Assembly (NCBI GenBank): GCA_016630905.1
Contig: WBMQ01000001.1
Span: forward strand, 1,860,001-1,924,000
Length of the DNA: 64,000 nt
From: Capillidium heterosporum
Lineage: Eukaryota > Entomophthoromycota > Entomophthoromycetes > Entomophthorales > Capillidiaceae
Direction of reading: 5' to 3'
In this document: positions 62,142 to 64,000 of the stretch, piece after piece
Layout of the letters: every line of letters starts with the position of its first letter
Position numbering within the stretch: the first letter of the stretch is position 1
The notes under the pieces: generated by a model
What the model saw: only the letters and a program-made list of their open reading frames with translations
The model's database searches: none
What the model was told of the DNA's origin: nothing
Position numbers and translations under genes: made by a program

Positions 62142-62793
62142 TATAAGGAAATATTTCTAGATTAGCTGTAGTTTTATTTATAAATTAAATTTAAGTTTAA
62201 AAATGCTTTTATAATAAAAATTAAGTAATTAACTCTATAGTTACTATATTTCATTTTTTACACTTTTTAAAGATTACAATTATCTTCTAGAAAAACCAAA
62301 TAAGTTATGATACTGGAGTTTAGATAAATGCTAATCATTAGTATTTTAAAGTACTAATTACTAAAGACAAGTTATCTATATAAGGCCTATAGTAAACTTA
62401 ATAGTAAGTCAAGTAATTATTAAATAAACATATTAAACATTTGATTTTTTTTCTGCTATTATTATAGTATAGACTTTCTATATAGTATAATTGAGAACTA
62501 ATAATTTGCATTTTTCTAAAACTAAAAGTTATATTAACCTAACCCTAATCAATAACCTAAACTAAATTAAATCTGAAAACCTAAGCTAAATAATAGATTT
62601 GACTATATTTCTTAGTTTTATAGCTATAGTTAGAATAGTTTTATCTGCTTACTGCCTTTGGATCCAACTTTAGGCATAATTATCCTCTTTATATAATCTT
62701 TATGTCAACTTTCTTAGCCTTTATAAAGTATTGGCTACTGTTACTGCCTAATTAACTTTTGTTAGTAAGTGTTTTTGATAACATTTTCTAATA
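62142..62793. mobile_element. Solo LTR, family A2, nested
   Basis: 652 bp with the exact duplication GATAC (62137-62141 and 62794-62798). It starts TATAAGGAAATATTTCTAG and ends TTTTCTAATA; the tips are mutated from TG...CA to TA...TA. The outer B2 LTR resumes correctly after it. Confidence 0.88.
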
Positions 62794-62826
62794 GATACTT
62801 AGAAAAAGTAATTAGCTAATATAAGT

Positions 62827-63241
62827 ATTATTTAGTAACTATCTATAATTAATATTTGTAGTTATATAAGCTACTTTTTTTAGAGTTTAGCAATTTAAAA
62901 TATAATTTAAGCTTTTTATTTTTAGTACTAATTTAAAAGAATTAGCAAAATTTTTAATAAATATAAACTATAAATTATTTTAAAAGTATATACTATTTAG
63001 TGATTAAACTAGATTTAAATAATAAAATAGCTTTTTATTAAATTTTTTCTTGATTGTACTAAAAAGCTTAAGTACTATTTTATTAATTTAATATTTATAA
63101 AGCTATTTAAAAATTTTGCTCTTAATTAAAACTATATTTTATATAGATAGATAATAACTGATTTTATACTTTAAAGTTAATATATATATAATTTAATAGT
63201 CTTTTAATAATTATTTTACTTTATAGTATTAGCTTACTACT
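62827..63241. other. TA-rich stretch without identified features
   Basis: About 0.4 kb of highly TA-rich sequence with no ORF and no convincing match to the named families. Confidence 0.4.
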
Positions 63242-63962
63242 TATAAGAAAGTACTTTAATCAGCTGTAGCTTACTTAATAACTAAAATTTAGTTTTATAT
63301 TTTAGATATATAGATTACTAGTTTAGCATTAATCCTAGCAATGCTTAAAAGTTCTTTTTCCTTTAGCATGAATTAAGTATTTTATTTAGCATTAACTATC
63401 TTTAAATCAGCTTTGATATTTTTTAAATTAATAACAAATACCTAAAAAATAAGAGGAATAGTATTACTAATTAGATTAAAAAAAATGTTAATTACTAGTA
63501 TCTTAAGTATCAACTACTAAAGACAAGTTATCTATATAAGGCCTAGGGTAAACTTAGTAGTAGGTTAAGTTATTATTAAATAAACAAATTAAATCATTTG
63601 ATATTTTTTTTTGCTATTAGCATAGTATAGACTCTTTGTATAGTATAATATAAAACTAATAATTAGCTTTCTTCTATAGTAGAGAGTTATACTAATCTAA
63701 AATAAATGATAAAACTAAACCAAATTGATCTGAACTAAACCCTAAAACCCTCCTAAACCAATGAACCTAACTGTGCTCCTTAGCCTAATAGCTATCTTTA
63801 AAGTATTCCTATCTACCCACCATCTTTGGATTAGGCTACAAACATAAGCCTTCTCCTTATATAGCCTTATAGTCAATGTTCTTAGCCTTTATGAAGTCCT
63901 AGCTACTGTTGCTTCTTAGCTAACCCTAGCTAGTGAATGTTCCTTATAGACATTTTCCAATA
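63242..63962. mobile_element. Solo LTR, family A
   Basis: 721 bp, TATAAGAAAGTACTTTAATC...ATTTTCCAATA, in the same orientation as 25,584. The flanks (CTACT and GTAAC) do not match. The 38 bp to its right (GTAACTCTCCAATTCATTAAG onward) belong to a family B LTR in + orientation that continues past the window edge. Confidence 0.8.
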
Positions 63963-64000
63963 GTAACTCTCCAATTCATTAAGAAAAAAGTTTACTAACA
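63963..64000 (+). repeat. Family B LTR fragment cut by the window edge
   Basis: The bases match the B LTR from the position equivalent to about 34782 (TTTATTAAGAAAAAAGTTTACTAACA). The rest is outside the window. Confidence 0.65.

Larger units (their letters stand above)
59217..62821 (+). mobile_element. Family B2 LTR carrying four nested insertions
   Basis: Reading only the non-inserted parts reconstructs the order of one B2 LTR: TACCAACTTAGCTCTTTAGC at 59217; ACTTATATAT before the insertion at 59481; TATTAAGTTATAAC after it; ACTATCTTTAAAGCTATAG from 60881; TTAGTTAGCCTATAATATA before 61163; AAAGACTTACTAAGTTTAGC after 62066; and ACTTAGAAAAAGTAATTAGC after 62798. The four inserts (B2, E, B and A2) each have exact 5-bp duplications. 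The outer copy's own flanks (TAAAG and TAAGT) do not clearly match. Confidence 0.8.

Noticed and set aside
1-64000. CRISPR arrays, rRNA or tRNA genes, telomere repeats
   Set aside because: No regularly spaced direct repeats, no rRNA-like sequence, no credible tRNA B-box with a foldable partner, and no terminal telomeric repeats were seen by eye. A covariance-model search would be needed to exclude tRNAs fully.

Overview
The window is fungal nuclear DNA. Short spliceosomal introns of about 40-55 bp (GT...AG, often starting GTAA, with TACTAAC/TTAAC-like branch points) interrupt most genes. A fungal-type Cdc25/rhodanese-plus-tyrosine-phosphatase protein, a fungal-type ATP synthase subunit d and a heavily mutated Ty3/gypsy retrotransposon all fit a fungus. 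ATP-citrate lyase is encoded as one fused gene, as in animals, basidiomycetes and early-diverging fungi, rather than as the two-gene arrangement of filamentous ascomycetes. I therefore favour a non-ascomycete fungus, but cannot name it.

The window has two compartments. From 1 to about 23.6 kb it is gene-bearing: the 3' part of a BUD22/SRFBP1 ribosome-biogenesis gene (+), an MPDU1-like PQ-loop protein (+), xanthine dehydrogenase (-), fused ATP-citrate lyase (+), a multi-exon Scc2/NIPBL cohesin-loader gene (-) and the ATP synthase d subunit (+). From about 23.6 to 64 kb it is very AT-rich and almost gene-free. One protein tyrosine phosphatase gene (31.3-33.6 kb) sits there as an island. These are unlinked housekeeping functions, not a cluster or pathway. 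ATP-citrate lyase makes cytosolic acetyl-CoA, XDH oxidises purines, MPDU1 serves dolichol-sugar use in the ER, and Scc2 loads cohesin.

The AT-rich compartment is a stack of nested LTR-retroelement insertions. I could resolve one complete Ty3/gypsy element (34,468-44,257, 5-bp target duplication ATATA, two LTRs, broken gag-pol) and many solo LTRs of several families, here called A, A2, B, B2, B3, C and E. Many have exact 5-bp target-site duplications, and several sit inside other copies. Copies differ almost only by C-to-T and G-to-A changes, largely CA-to-TA and TG-to-TA. This is the pattern of repeat-induced point mutation or a similar process, and it has put stops throughout the gypsy coding region.

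The points most worth a second look are: three apparent single-base (+1) frame breaks in the otherwise intact ATP-citrate lyase gene, one of them at a CCC-TGA-C site; the coexistence of RIP-like mutation with a fused ATP-citrate lyase; a nearly identical ~620-bp tract shared by the two mutated LTRs of the gypsy element; LTR families that share both ends but not their middles; and a ~5 kb AT-rich stretch (48.0-53.7 kb) that has neither genes nor recognisable repeats.
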